A DNA stretch of 64,000 bases from Acephala macrosclerotiorum (GCA_014904845.1 MU119320.1:62001-126000), one strand, 5' to 3'; shown: positions 22,564-35,268, counted from the first letter of the stretch. The notes: generated from the letters alone by a model not told the origin. Translations and numbers: made by a program.

Positions 22564-22973
22564 CTAATTCCTCCAATAAAGGACACCACAGTACCCACAT
22601 TCAGAAGCTACATCTCATCAACACACTTCTCACACCCTACCCCTACCTCTTTCCCGCGCGAGTTGTATCCCTTCCCTCACTTCTCCTCAAGAATCACTTA
22701 CCAACGGTATTCGCACAGTTAACCTCATAGATATTCTCATCACTTTGACCCCAGTAAGGCAACATGCAGTTATAGTACTTGGTGTGGTAATCTGCTGCTG
22801 TGCAGGTGCAATCGCACTTGGTCTCGGCCGTGGTTGCGGGAGCGGCGGCTACGGCGGTGGCGAGGAGTAGGGTTGTGAAGCTGCTGAGGTGAGGTTAGAG
22901 AGTATTTGGGGGATGAAAAGATAGGGTAGGAAGAGAAGGCGGGACATTGAGTGAGAGATGAGATGAATTGCAT
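22564..22973 (-). CDS. small secreted cysteine-rich protein (first intron unclear)
   Basis: The core exon (about 22702-22880) encodes the end of a signal peptide, FTTLLLATAVAAAPA, then ETKCDCTCTAADYHTKYYNC and YEVNCANTV. It ends at a perfect donor (GTTG|GTAAGT, intron from 22701). An acceptor at 22608 (GATGTAG|CT) leads to a last exon, 22564-22607, reading ASECGYCGVLYWRN and a stop, which adds two more cysteines. The likely start is ATG at 22973 (context CAAAATG, MQFISS...), which would supply the beginning of the signal peptide. I cannot find a GT donor that joins it in frame, so the first exon is uncertain or the gene is damaged. If functional, the product is extracellular with about eight cysteines. 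Confidence 0.5.
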
Positions 22974-24440
22974 TTTGATTGATTTGAAGTCGAAACTTGG
23001 AAGCCGAGAGTTCAAATAAGTTTGGAGAGTTGTTTGAGAAGAGGAAAGATTGTTTGCTGTGATGAAGTTGATGCTGTGGGATGAGGATTTGAAGTGGAAG
23101 ATATTGCTCAATATATATTCTCTCACTTTCTGCCAATTCTTGTTACGACGATTCTTTGATGGCAGGAAACACTCGCTCGGCATTCAAGATACAAACTTTT
23201 AGCACTTCGTTCCTCGAGGAAGTATGTAGCCCATCCTGACGTGGTGATTCGACTTCGAGATACCAGACTCCTGGTCACGTTGCTCGCGCATTGTGCTGCC
23301 CGGATAATTTCTTTCTGAAGCCAAAATGTATCGCTGAACCCGAATCCATCATTGGATCCGTAGCGATCTTACATATAAGCAAAGACGAAACACCTGCCTC
23401 TCTTCGTGCTTCACTCATTGCTAAAGGAGTGCATGTTGAGTAACAAAAGGAATCGCGGGTAATTATCCAGGCAAATCCATCACAGAGATCGCCAAGTAGA
23501 ATGCGCCGTGAAGAAAAGGCCTTCGTTGCGGAGCTGCAGTAATGGCGTTCTCAAAGGATGAGGCTGATGATCTGTCATTGGAGAATTCTCACGCGAGCAG
23601 GATGCTGACCTCTAGCATCATAAACTTCAGGCTTTGATAAAGTGCGACGAAGTTTATGGCACTAACATTGGAAAGTCCTGCATCATGTGGAGAATAAAGA
23701 TTGGATCGAATGCAGAAATCGACACAGCTTCTCTTCAATTGGAAAAAAAACTTGCACGCTCTTCTCTGGTGACCAACTCCAGAATGGACAATGCCTTTGA
23801 CGATAGTTAAGGTTTCGTGCTAGGGGAAAAAAAGTCCACGTAGAGTTTACGTAATAAAACGTGATATTTGGATCTCGTTTTTGCGCCAAAGTTTTGCCAA
23901 GAAACGCTAAGATGTGTCGCTTTTGACATTTAGCGCTCCCCGTAAAGCCCAAGCTCCTCGTAAAGCTTAAGCTCCTCGTAAAGCTTGAGCTCTAGCTCTA
24001 CGTGGGGGGGGGGTTGTAGGGGGGGAACGCCCCTACTCGCGGCGGCGGAGCCGGTGCGAATAAAAAATCCATATATTAAAAGTTTTATATCATTTCAAAG
24101 TTCAAGTCGTTAAAGGCAGGGCATGGCGCGAGGTACGAGGGACATCCCACTATTACATCGGATTGAGGAACGCAAGACCATGCAGAGAGATCACGAGTGT
24201 ATGAAGCAAGGCACTGGCCTTTGAATTGTAAAATCTCGATTGCAGAATTATGTAGTCTATGATACCGAAATGCAGAAATGCATCTACGTGCAGACCAACA
24301 ACGCCTGACAAGAAACCCCGTATGTACATCCATTCAAGCGCCATGCTATGTGCACCAATCCCCGTTTATTCCATCCGAAACTTTATGTCCATGTATTCCA
24401 TTCCGTTCATCTCTGCATCCATTCCAGATTATCCCCCTCT
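22974..24440. other. intergenic, with a repeat island at 23.94-24.05 kb
   Basis: No gene is supported. At 23820-24060 there are partial inverted repeats: CCACGTAGAG at 23840, facing CTCTACGTGG at about 23990. These surround the 18-bp tandem repeat listed separately, followed by a G-rich run and GCGGCGGCGGAGCC. It may be another small element, but I cannot define ends or a target duplication. Confidence 0.45.
23941..23994. repeat. 18-bp tandem repeat, three copies
   Basis: Three consecutive copies: CGTAAAGCCCAAGCTCCT, CGTAAAGCTTAAGCTCCT, CGTAAAGCTTGAGCTCTA. A fourth partial GCTCTACG follows. Each unit contains an AAGCTT/AAGCTC pair that is itself near-palindromic. Confidence 0.85.
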
Positions 24441-25420
24441 TTACAAAACCATAAATCCAGCAGCCATAACACCAACAAGGACAGTTCCAAACACAGCAGC
24501 TTTTGTAGCAGCAGCAGCACTCTTCTCGCTAGGAATATTATTTGTAGCCGCACCTCCCAAATACCAACTTCCGATATCAGTCAACTGCCCGTTCTGCGTC
24601 AACATAGAAACGTTTGGTCCAACATTGCTGGCATCGCTCCTGAAGCTACCAAAATATGAATATCGCTCAATATAATCGATTCGATCAAAGTATTCGGCAG
24701 ACATATTGAAGAAATCTTGGGTATCGGGGAGGGAGGCATTGTTGAGCGCGTATTCGGTGATCCAGATGCTCGTGTTGGGATATCTAAATTTGTCAGCGAG
24801 GTAGGGAAATGGGACAGAAGTATGTACGCAGCTCGAACTTGGCCAATATGCGAAGCTAACCCAGCAAAGTTCCCATACCAATGGATAGGAATGAAGTCCG
24901 CCGTGCAATTCGTTCCTTGGGAAGCACATGAATCAAAGAAATCTGCCAACCACGTAAATCCTCCCGGAGAACCCGTCACAGCCGGAGCACCAAGCTTAAC
25001 GCCCATCTTCTTCAATGGTTGAACCTGTGAGATCCAATTGCTTGCCGCGGTCTTGGGATCAACATCACTTCCTCCCGAGGAGCTCGTTCCATCTGGCTCA
25101 TTGTACGTCAAGACATGGCTGATGTTCCTCCCACCCGAGATCAACGATTGTATCGAGGACAAGAATGTGGTTGATGGCGACCAGAGCATAGGCACGAATT
25201 CGAATTCAGCTTGTGTGCGGTTCGCGTACGCGGCCGAGGGAGATGGGTTGTAGGTGTAGTACCATGTTAAATCGCTGTTGCCGGAGACCCAGATCTGGTT
25301 GTCTGAAGGATATTTGGCATCAGGGACGAAAACGAGACCGCGTTTCGAAGAGCGTGTTTGGAATGTATCTGCCGAAGTGAGGGTTGCTGCTGCGAGCAGC
25401 AGAGAGGTTGCGAAAAGCAT
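24441..25420 (-). CDS. GH128 (Asl1-like) beta-glucanase, secreted, GPI-anchor signal
   Basis: Two exons: complement(join(24441..24783, 24828..25420)), 311 residues. The intron (donor GC|GTACAT, acceptor TTTAG) is 44 nt and restores GQVRAAYPNTSIWITEYA. A signal peptide MLFATSLLLAAATLTSA is followed by the barrel start KRGLVFVPDAKYPSDN. Two catalytic glutamates are visible: acid/base in LTYNEPDGTS (about residue 107) and nucleophile in IWITEYALNN (about residue 206). The C-terminus ends in a Ser/Ala stretch and a hydrophobic tail (AVFGTVLVGVMAAGFMVL), which fits GPI anchoring to membrane or wall. Family members cut beta-1,3-glucan in fungal walls. The length is normal for the family. Confidence 0.9.
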
Positions 25421-26567
25421 CGTGGGGTTTAAAGTTAAGGTTGTGTGTGGGCGTGGGTCGTGCGAGTGGTGGATCTCCGAATGATTGGGATTTGTCGAAG
25501 ATTCGAAAGAAGGGATGATTTACAGAGGCGTCCAAGACTCCAAGATATCGATCTGCGGATTCCAAATCAAGATTCTGCAGACTTCGTATTCAGATAGGAA
25601 AGAACGAAGAATTAATCCACTTCTCGTCGCACAACAAATCTACACAAACGAATGTAAGAATACTCGGCAACAAGAGGAATAATCAACAATTAAAAGATTA
25701 TCAAGAAGAGAGAAAAGATAAACTCGAGGGACTCGCAGATGCACTACGACCTCGCACCAACATCGCGTTGAGATGTGGCGTAACCGTGTTCGGGATGAGG
25801 TTCCTGAACGGCTCCCCTTTTGGCGGGAACTGTTACCGAAGGCCGCTCGATTAGGCGTAGAGCGCCAGGGGCACTGTTCGGGCTGCTCAGCGCCCAGACC
25901 CTGCGGAACCAAGATTTGGATTCAGGAACGAGATTTAGAAGAACAAAACAAAACAAAACAATTTATCTTCTCTTCAATCCTCTCGAGATCTAAACATAAC
26001 ATTCTCAAATGCAATCTTCTATCCAAAGGACTCATCATCACGATGTTCTCTTGCCCAGACATACCCGAGATTAAACGTTGACATCGCGAAACCTCGTACC
26101 TGTGGCTTGCTGAGGCTGCGGGCTGCAGATGCTAAATTAGGACAGGCGCTATCGAATATTCAAAAAGCGGTTGAGGCTTTTTTGATCCCGCTAATTGCTG
26201 TTGCTATTTGGTGCCCAGCCGAGAACAATCGCTCACAATGGCTTGCTTGGTGAACGGCTGAGACTCTTGTGAGACGACGAGGCTTGGGCGTTTGATGAAG
26301 AATGAAATTATGAGGCTTGGGGCGGTAATAGAAGAGCGGGAGCGCTTTCTGAGTGGTGGTGGCGAAAAGAGAGAATGGGAACGAGGGCTCAATTCAATCG
26401 CCAGGTATGATCAAAGGTAGAGATCGAGGCTCAAGGGAATAGCAGGGACGTTGGACTATTGGACGTGATTAAAAAAAGGGAAGTTTCGGGCTTCGGGTTC
26501 TGACGGACAACTCCAAGAGTTGATAAATGGGTATATATATTGGGGCTGATATCCAAGAACGAATAAT
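25421..26567. other. intergenic, with a GC-rich patch at 25.73-25.92 kb
   Basis: No gene is supported. The patch around 25730-25920 is GC-rich and stands out from its AT-rich flanks. It contains self-complementary stretches, and the overlapping frames on both strands have no domain, so a structured RNA or a relic are both possible. I could not match it to 5S, tRNA, U-RNA or SRP signatures by eye. Confidence 0.4.
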
Positions 26568-28190
26568 TCAAACGACAACCTTCTCATGCTGCATGTTTGC
26601 CTCCATGGCCTGAACGCCCTCCTTGGCCTTGGCAGCATTCTCCTGGATCTTCCAAACAGGGACCTTGTTCTCATACGACCAATCGACCTCCTCTGTCGAG
26701 AAGCCTCTGAGATCTGGCACGAGGAAGAACGAGAAGATAAGGAAGAGTAGTGAACCTCCTCCATACACGAAACTAGCTCGAATACCGAGGTCTCCTGCAT
26801 CGACGTTGTATATGCGGGCCACGGTGAAGGTAAAGAGCCAGCTTGAGAATGTATTCGATATCACGGCAACACCTTGCGTCTTTACACGTAATCTGTATGA
26901 TGAGATTTCGGAAGTGATGGCCCAGGCTGTCTAGACGAGGTTGACAGCTTGCCATGAGATGAGGAGATTCTGAAGATGTTAATAAGAGATCGAAGTGCGA
27001 TTAAATGAGGCGTGCCGGTCTTGGAGACGTACGTGATGATGGCAACACCCCACAAAGCTCCCTTGCTGTAACTATAGTACAGTCCTCCAACGACGAACAT
27101 CACAACGCAGTTGACAGCAGCTCCAACCAAGAATATCGCTCGTTTCCCCGTCTTCTTGGTCAAGAACCATGATGCAACAATGCCAAATATAGCAATGCCA
27201 AATTTGCCAATGGCAACATTGTAAGAATGAATTGCTTCGAGTCCAGCGATGATAGGGAAGTAGATTGCTTGAGTCAGGAGACAAGCACCCGCGAAGCCAA
27301 ATCCCACGAACATCCACACGACTGCCAACGTTCGCTTGAGATTGCTTCCCTTCAAAAGGTCGGCGTAAGATCCTGCTCCGTGACGAAGTGCCTACTCCTC
27401 TTCAAGACGAATACCCAATGCCATGTGTGCAAGTCGAGCCTCAATCTCGTTCTCCCGTCCGTACAGTCATTCCAAAGACTACTTCGCCGACTCCGTCTTC
27501 CCTTGAAGCAGCAGCCACATAGGCGACTCGAGCATGAAGACGAACAGAAGCCCAGTAGCAACGGGCCAAGCCCATTGAGCAGCAAACACAACCTGGAAAG
27601 AATGTGTAGTGAGATCAGGGACGAACATCCTCACGACTACGAGTCTAATCGCCTGTATGGAGAACATAAACAAGATGATAGCACCCTGAATCGGTCCTCG
27701 CGGCCGCATAGGAGAGATCTCAGATGCCTAAGCATTAGCTGTAGCGAAGAGAAATCCCATGGCAAGTCCGTTGACCATCTTCCCACGTAGAAGCATGGCT
27801 CTCGAGGTAGCCCCGAATTGGATCTCAACTCCAGCGATAGACAGCAGACAAGCTCCTACACAAGGCCGCATTCTCCCGACACGGTCAGAGACGAAGGCGA
27901 TCAGGAACCTGCCCATGGCTGTCCACAGCTATGCCCAGATGGAAGGAACATAGAGTGTACCATCTGCGGTCACCGCGCCGAAGGAAAGATCGAATCCTGG
28001 CATCGAGATCGTAGCTCCGTTGGCGATTGTGTCGTATCCGAAGCACATTCCTGCTCCAAAGGTGGCAGTGCAGTAGAGAAGGATACGTTTGTGGTTTTGA
28101 TGGCGGTCCATAGTGAGTATTGACGCTCGGCATCGAAGAGTTGCTCTCCTAATTGTTCTTCTCGAGTTTGAACATTGTCGACGTGCTCGA
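26568..28190 (-). pseudogene. MFS sugar transporter pseudogene (six in-frame stops, one frameshift)
   Basis: The minus strand keeps the full body of a hexose/alpha-glucoside-type MFS transporter: FGAGMCFGYDTIANG (TM1), FLIAFVSDRVGRMRP (the D-R-x-G-R loop), ESPMWLLLQGKTESAK, the central loop ending LKGSNLKRTLAVVWMF, WAITSEISSYRLRVK and the terminal PDLRGFSTEEVDW. It is broken by in-frame stops at 27929-27931, 27728-27730, 27479-27481, 27467-27469, 27392-27394 and 26931-26933. The first five lie in one continuous frame. A one-base frameshift near 28090 separates an N-terminal piece (FDAERQYSLWTAIK). One intron, about 26970-27028, is still recognisable. Four of the stops would be explained by CAG-to-TAG or CGA-to-TGA transitions. 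No full product can be made. Confidence 0.88.
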
Positions 28191-28422
28191 AACTCTGCTT
28201 TGGATCAGTCGTAATGGAGGGAGTGAGTCTGTGTCGTTGTACTAAAAATGAGTGCTTCCCCAGATTATCCGTCAGTGTGGCCTGACTTCGGGAAGAGGTG
28301 GAGCGTTTATGGCAATCGAGCAGAAAATGCCGCTCCGCAATATCAAACTTCTTGGTCATAACTAGGGAAACATGGGGGAGGGTCCATTTGTACCCACATC
28401 CCCACTGTCTTCCAAGTATCAA

Positions 28423-28895
28423 TCTGGAACCGTGATAGAAATATTAGGATGAACAATGAAGGTTGTGGACGGTACTAGCTGTCACGTCAAGACCCTTGAA
28501 TAGAGATAAACATTCGAGTCATGAAAAACGATATCCTACTTTACAGATTGGCCAAGATCTAAAAAGAAGGAAGGAGATTTGTGTCAGAAAGAGTCATGAA
28601 GAGCAGCCTCCTTTCGACGTTGCCTCCTTGATATGCAGCAAGTGGACATGAGTATGGGACTTGGCCCGTGCTCTCGCACTCTTCTCCCTCGACCAGCCTC
28701 GTTCAAAGTGGACGTGTTTTCCCTCCTTCCCCCTCGATAGCAGCCTTCCCCAGGTCCACTCCTTGCCGCGTTGCTACAATCAGCCGGATCAAAATGGCCA
28801 GCCATAAGCCGTTCCAGATGTTCCTCTCGACGAGGCCTGACGTCTCTCTCTGTCCTCTTTCAAATTCATAAACATCACCTCGCGTTCGTTCAGCC
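28423..28895. other. divergent intergenic region
   Basis: Lies between the decayed transporter and the rhamnosidase gene, and is probably the promoter of the latter. Short frames on both strands show no features. Confidence 0.4.
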
Positions 28896-31503
28896 ATGTT
28901 TGGAGACCTCAAGAAACCAAGCCAGAGTACGCCTTCGAAATGGACAGTGAAGGGCACCGTCAGGATCCATGAGGAGTTCGAATTGTCCAACACAGAAGAG
29001 GGACTTTCAGAGGTTGTGTTCGACTACGGACGAGCTGAAGGAGGCATTCCTTTCATCGAGACCAGCAAAGTGACTAGCGATGGCAGAGCCGTGGAAGTCG
29101 ATATCATATTCAGCGAGACCTATGCAGGATTGCAGAGCAACATCGGTATGCATGTTCTAGCGGAAGACGGACACGGCTTAATACTATGCAGGAGATGGCC
29201 CATTTTTTCTGTTCTCAAATGCTATGGACACATACAGAGTGCATCGCCAAGCCTTCAAACCGTCCGCGACTCCAAATCGAATTGAGCTACTCTTTGCACA
29301 ACGGTCCCAAAGATACCAGAAAGTTATCCTAAAGACACCTAATTCAGCCATCAGAATATCCTCACTTGGCTATACCCACGTCCGCCCTCCAAATCCCACC
29401 ATTAGCACATTCTCATGCTCGAACGAGAAGTTGAACAAGATATGGCGAGATGGAGTCAGAACGGTTGACATGTGCACAGTTGAAGCAGGAGAGACTGCTG
29501 AAGCTTGGGAAGTTACAGAGGAGGGAACCAAAATCCATGGCCAGCATTGGGCTCCGTGTCGACAAGGAACTCGATGGGGCGATATGACTGCTCAATTTGA
29601 GACTAAGATTGAGAACGGAGGGGCAAGTTGGGGAGTCCATATAGTTGCCAATGGCTTGATATTCTGCTTAGATGCTGCGAAGAGATCTCTTGGTGCTTTC
29701 GAGGGGCTGTCCGACAAGAATGGAGTCTTCCCATCAATACCCCGCGGAACGTGGAACATTGGGCGCGAGGTTGATCTCGGTGGCTGGCTGAATCTTGAGA
29801 CTACAGCACGAGGAGATTCTATTACTGTACACATCAATGGGCAGGAGGTAGCGACACTGAGTGGCCTAGATCTTCACCCGATTCTTGGAGGCAGTGGAAA
29901 CAATACTGGCTCGATTGCATTTGGTGGACCTCAAGGGTATATCTCAATGTACCGAGATCTCCGGGTCTCTTACGGCGACGAGATCCTGTACCAAAACTCT
30001 TTACAACTCCCAGACAAAGCGCGAACATTGGTGGATTTCCAAGTTGGCACAAATTCACTTGCATGCACAATTGACGGTGCCAAACGAGACCGAGCATGCT
30101 TTGGAGGAGATCTCTTCGTCATGGGACGCTCGATATGCTACTCGACTGGCAACTTGAATGCGATCCTCGGGAGCATTAAGCTGCTCACGAGTCACCAAAC
30201 GAAGGACGGATATCTAGGAAACCTATGTCCCATTCAAGCTCCTGTACACGAAGGCGCATCCGAACCTCCAACATACGCTTTCTATTCTCTCAGCTATGCT
30301 CTGCTCTTAGTTGTCGCTATCAAGGATTATTGGATGCATTCTGGCGACAGTACTACGATTCGAGCTTTCTGGCCTAGGCTGGAGAAAGTGGTGGCGTTCA
30401 CAGAAAGGTTCACCGACGAGAGGGGGCTGGTTGTCGCTCCGCCACCTTTGTCCATGGACTGGTTTCCAATGGGCGGACCAATTTTTGGTGCTTCCGGCAA
30501 GATCAATCTTGCATTTTACGATGTTCTGAAATCTATGAGCAGCATGTCAGTAATCTCTGGTGCCAAAGATACCTTCTCTGCTAGAGCAGCAAGTTTGAAA
30601 GAGAGCATCTTGGCTCATCTTTGGAACGCTGAGACTGGCACGATGCGTATGAGCGACTTGACTTCTCTAACTGGCATCTGTCAAGACATCAATGCATACG
30701 CCATCACAACTGGTGTAGCACCTACTCATCCTTCATCTGCTGGCGCACTTTCAGCTCCATCCGAAGGCAAGCTTCCTCTCGCATTCCAAGGGATCGAACA
30801 GTGGGAGCGGAAGAATGTCGTCAGCCCCTATGCTTCAGGATTCGCTGCAGAGGCATTGTTCGAGCGTGGAGAAGGGGCGTCTGCTATAGATCTCATGGAA
30901 AGAGTGTGGGGAGTAATGGCTGACGAGACAAGTGTTGATTATTCTGGTGGTCATTGGGAGGCGATGAAGCCAGACGGGACTCCCATCACAGACGACACAT
31001 CTCTGATGCATGGCTGGTCTACTTGGCCTGTGTATCTTCTCCCAAGATATCTAGGTGGGGTTGAACCTGTGGAACCAGGCTGGACTCGGTTCAAAGTGAA
31101 GCCGGTGTTAGCAGGGTTGGAGGCTGTGAAGGTGGAAGTGTCGACTCCTGTAGGCGACGTGAATGTCGCTCTTCAAGTGAGGGATTCAGTGGGCACGGGC
31201 GAGATGGTGCTGAGTGTTCCGGTTGGGTCAGTGGCTGAGGTCTTTGCTCCAGAAAGCTGGATTATCGTAACATCTGAGAAGATATCCGAGTCCAAACCTC
31301 TGGCATCTCAGGAAATCGTTGGGCAGGAAGGAGAAGTGGTGATCAGGATATGCCGAGTCAGTGGTGCTTCAAAAGAGGCTACAACGTCAGAGAAGGTCGC
31401 CTTCCGTGAGCAGATCGAGGACATGACATCCAGTCCCGGTCTGTCCCGCGCCAGCTCGATGAAGCAGCCCTCATTCCGTCGAATCCTCAAATGGTTTAGC
31501 TAG
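28896..31503 (+). CDS. GH78 alpha-L-rhamnosidase, apparently intracellular
   Basis: Two exons: join(28896..29145, 29192..31503), 853 residues. The 46-nt intron (ATCG|GTATGC...TGCAG|GA) restores SNIGDGPFFLFSNAMD. The N-terminal beta region (MFGDLKKP, EVVFDYGRAEGG) is followed by a concanavalin/LamG-like insert at about 190-345 (GDMTAQFETKIENGGASWGV). Next is the six-hairpin catalytic part with the family signature IDGAKRDRACFGGDLFV at about 377-393, and a C-terminal beta domain containing MHGWSTWPVYLLPRYLGG. Family members remove L-rhamnose from plant glycosides or pectin side chains. No signal peptide is seen, so an intracellular enzyme acting on imported glycosides is likely. The neighbouring transporter could have been a functional partner before it decayed (inference). 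Confidence 0.88.
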
Positions 31504-32352
31504 ATTACTATCCGTATCCCTCGCGCGAAGCAACGGAACCCAAAACCTATGAAGCTAAAGATTCATAGGACTTGGGAAATTTTCCCCGCCAATAGTTGTC
31601 AGTGTGGTTTAGGAAAGGTCGCGGCTGGCTTCAGAAGCCCTGCAATGTACAGACGTTAGAACAGCTCTCAATAGATAGACACAACTTGCACCGGTTTCAG
31701 GGGCAATTGTTTGTTTGACTTCACTTGATCGGATGAGGCAGGGGTTGTCGCTGGAAATGTTTGAGATGTTCTGTGTCCACTGCCCTAACCTCTCAAATTT
31801 TCTCGGATCTCAACTTACCGGTGCAGAATTATAGACCGTGGTCTCTTTCACAGAAGTTTGGCGCACCTCGAAGCCAATCTAAATCGTTTCCGCCTGCCGC
31901 AGATGTTTGGATAAATTGACATCAATTAAAATGTTTTCAAAAGTCTAGCTTGTGCTTAGACTTTCAGGTATCTCGGGCGTTTCGAACCTCAAAGTCCCCG
32001 CCACGAAACTGCATACATTCACAGTTCCATACTGATTCTTTATGATTCACTTCTAGCCCCAGGATCATTCTCAAGCACAGTGCATCGCGATATCAGGACA
32101 CTTGCATGTAGTGTCCATGTCGCTTCCTGTATCTGGACTCGGCTCCCACCATCCAGGGACCACCGTAACGCGGGGGATCGGGACCACCAAGAACATATGT
32201 GGACAATTTTCTCCTCTTCATTCAAGATAAAGTGGACGTCCCTGGCAGAAAGAAGGAGAAACACGTAACGCCCTGAATATCCACTTCGATATCCCCAATG
32301 CTCCATCTCGCACCGGTGATTCTGAACCCCAAGAAATCACTTCGGACCCGAG
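31504..32352. other. intergenic, promoter of the zinc-finger factor
   Basis: 850 bases with no supported gene. The minus frame 32040-32306 lacks features. Confidence 0.45.
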
Positions 32353-35268
32353 ATGGCTGACATGAACGCCCACGGAATTGGTTCAACGAATTACGATGCT
32401 CCTGCTTCCAACTCCACTGTCATCGATGCTTTATCTAGACTTGAAGAAGAAGGGTCGAAGGAGACCTTTGGTTGTCAACAGTGTTCGAAGGTCTTCAATC
32501 GTCGTGAAAATTTGAGTCGGCATCTCAAAACACGTAAGCACACCGTCTCGTCTTCTATTTTTGGCAGGGCACCAGAACAACAGATGAATACAACGTCGCT
32601 TCACCAAATACAGTATCTCAGCGGATGCTGGTCTCTTGAATCGTCTTGTCAAGGCTAGGATATTGAAAGTACTAAACAAACTTCCCCAATTTCATCTTCT
32701 ACCTCGTCTTCCAATTCCGAGACACCATTCCAATTGGCCTTAGCTAACACCTCGTCAGATGACCCATCACCGTCCCATTGCTGCTCGAAGTGTGGCAAAG
32801 GATTCACTAGAAGCGACTTGCTTCGACGGCACCAAGCGGGCCACGAAAGATGGGACAATCAAGACTCAAAACGAGGACGCCAATCGTCAGTGAAGAGGAG
32901 GAGAGTCGACTTTCAAGGTTCGACGACTTCTAATTCCACCACCTCAGGCAACTCCTCATGGACCGCAAGCAGCCAATCGAGTGGTATGTCCAGGCCGTAT
33001 GGATCCGCATATAGAGACGTCCGAGATGCCTTCGATACCCGTCACTCAATGGCTAATCGTTCAGTTCCACCTCCAGGATTTCAAGATTCTCCTCAGACAC
33101 CAGGCTTTGCTTTGCCCTCTCCTCATGGAAGTTATCAGACCATTATGAATCCACCAGACCATGGGGGACATCAGCCGCAACATGAGATGTATTCTCCGAT
33201 GCATACAGCGATGCCGATGAGGCCCATTCCTGCCATAGAATCAACCGATTTTTCATCCTTTCTTCTGGATCCTAACCAGTTCGGAAATGAGTGGTTCTCG
33301 TACGATTTCTATTCTGCTATGCGAGAGACAGGAAATGAATGGGGTGGTCTTGGGGATCTTCTTGATCCGCATATGTTGAGTCCTGGTCGCGAATACTTTG
33401 GCGGGGTCGATCAGTCAAGTCACTATGAACTGCCTCAGCAAGCACATGCCAGCAGCTCCCACGAAGATCTAGGGCGAATCAGCCGGGTATCTTCACCGCC
33501 CAATGAAGCATCAGAGGAAGACAAATGGCCGTTCCAATGGAACCCGAACTCGCGTCAGATCTTGAACGCCCAACCTATCTTCATGCCAGACGACCATCCA
33601 CTTTTAAAAAATCACTATTCGAGATACGACATCACGGAAGCAACTCTTCTTCGATTGAAGTACTTCCTCCATCCTCCAGCCGGACGAGAGTTCCACCAGT
33701 CTCAGAAGGGGTCATTCGTCCTTCCATCTCTTCCAATCATCAACGTCTTCATCCGATTGTTCTTCGAAAACTTCTCTACCCACATGCCAGTCCTTCACCA
33801 TGCCACTGTCAACACGAACACAGACCTTCCTCCGCCATTACTCGGAGCCATTGTGATTATCGGCGCCACCTACAGCCACGTGAAACACACTCGAAGATTT
33901 GCCATTGTCCTGGTGGATATCGTACGTTGGCATCTTCGTATCGCGCTTGAATGCGACAATAGCCTCATGAGAGACCCAATGATCATTTATGCCCAAGCAC
34001 TGATTTGCCATACCGGTCTCTGGGGTGGCAACAAACGTGCTTTCGAGCTTGCCGAGGTCGTCCGAGGAGGGCTGGTGACGTATATCCGACGAGTACGATT
34101 CGGTGAGCAGCAGAGGACTCCAGAGCAGGAAATAGCTGCACGAGCAAATCTCCAAGCGGAATGGAAGCAATGGATTGCCGAGGAGTCGCAAAGGAGATTG
34201 GCTTGGGTAGTCTATGCCATCGATTCATACTTTCCCAGCATCTTGAATCTTCCTCCGACGATATCGATGGGTGAGGTCAGGGATCTAGTGTGTCCTTGCG
34301 ACGAAGAGTTCTGGGCTGCCACTTCTGCTCGGAACTGGAAGAACCTGCTAGGTCCTGCAAGTATGCCTCCATCGCGATCATTCTCGGCAGCAGTAGGACC
34401 CTTCGTCTTGCCCGCAATACCAGGACACCTGCCAGGAACTCATCTCCGCTTGCCAGCCATCAAACTCAACTCCTGGAGCGCTTTCCTTGTCCTCCAGTCT
34501 ATGACTCATCAGATCTTTCAGTTCTCCCTCGACTCGATGGTCGCTCGTTCGTTCATGGACGACGACCCCTCGGAAGACACCACCATGTACCCTCCTGACG
34601 ATCCAAACAACTTCCTCCGCCGCTTCCACGCAGAACGTCATGCACAACTAGCAGAGTCTCTCGACGCCTGGGCGAACGCCTACCTCTCACGCTCACAACC
34701 CCACTCCCATCCTTCGTCTCGCCATTTCCACGCCTGCTCGGTCGTCATCCATCACCTCAGCACTATCCTCCTCGATGTCCCTCTCTCTGATCTTCAAAAC
34801 GCAATCGGGAAAGATGGAATGACAGGCATCGTCCAAGCGCTTTCAAACCTCAGCAATTGGGCTCGTCGCTCCCCCCACATCGCAGACCAAGTAGCCTACA
34901 ACGCAACCAAAACCATCGTCTCCCTCGCCCCTTCTCAAATCCTCTCCGACGACGGAATCCGCAACGTCGACACAGCCCCCTACTCCCTAATTGCTATCTT
35001 CCTCTGCCACATCGTTCTGTGGGCATACGCAACAGTCACAGCAAGAGAGCAGCGGATGAGATTACTGGATAATGTGATGCAGCACCCGGTGTTGGGAAAG
35101 AGCAACTTTGTCGTGCTTTTGAAGAGAGCGATGGGATTAGATGGGAATGAGGAGGATGGGGAGCCGAAGTTATTGTTTAGGAGTGCGGCGGAGATGTTGA
35201 CGAGGTTGGGGACTTGGGGTGGGAGTTTGAATTTGGCTTTGCTTTTGCATCGGAGGGCGGAGATGTGA
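32353..35268 (+). CDS. C2H2 zinc-finger / fungal-specific transcription factor
   Basis: Two exons: join(32353..32533, 32759..35268), 896 residues. The intron is long for this window (225 nt, CAC|GTAAGC to CGTCAG|AT). The join completes the first finger: CQQCSKVFNRRENLSRH plus LKTH. A second finger, CSKCGKGFTRSDLLRRH, follows within a few residues, then a basic patch (SVKRRRVDF). A Pro/Ser/Gln-rich middle precedes the fungal-specific regulatory region (about 430-750; PPPLLGAIVIIGATYSHV, ALICHTGLWGGNKRAFELAE, RRLAWVVYAIDSYF). Such tandem-C2H2 plus Fungal_trans proteins are nuclear regulators, often of carbon or secondary metabolism. The target is unknown; the adjacent rhamnosidase is a possible but unproven candidate. 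Confidence 0.9.

Noticed and set aside
25730..25920. GC-rich patch considered as 5S, SRP or another structured RNA
   Set aside because: No conserved box, internal promoter or terminator of a known RNA class could be recognised by eye.
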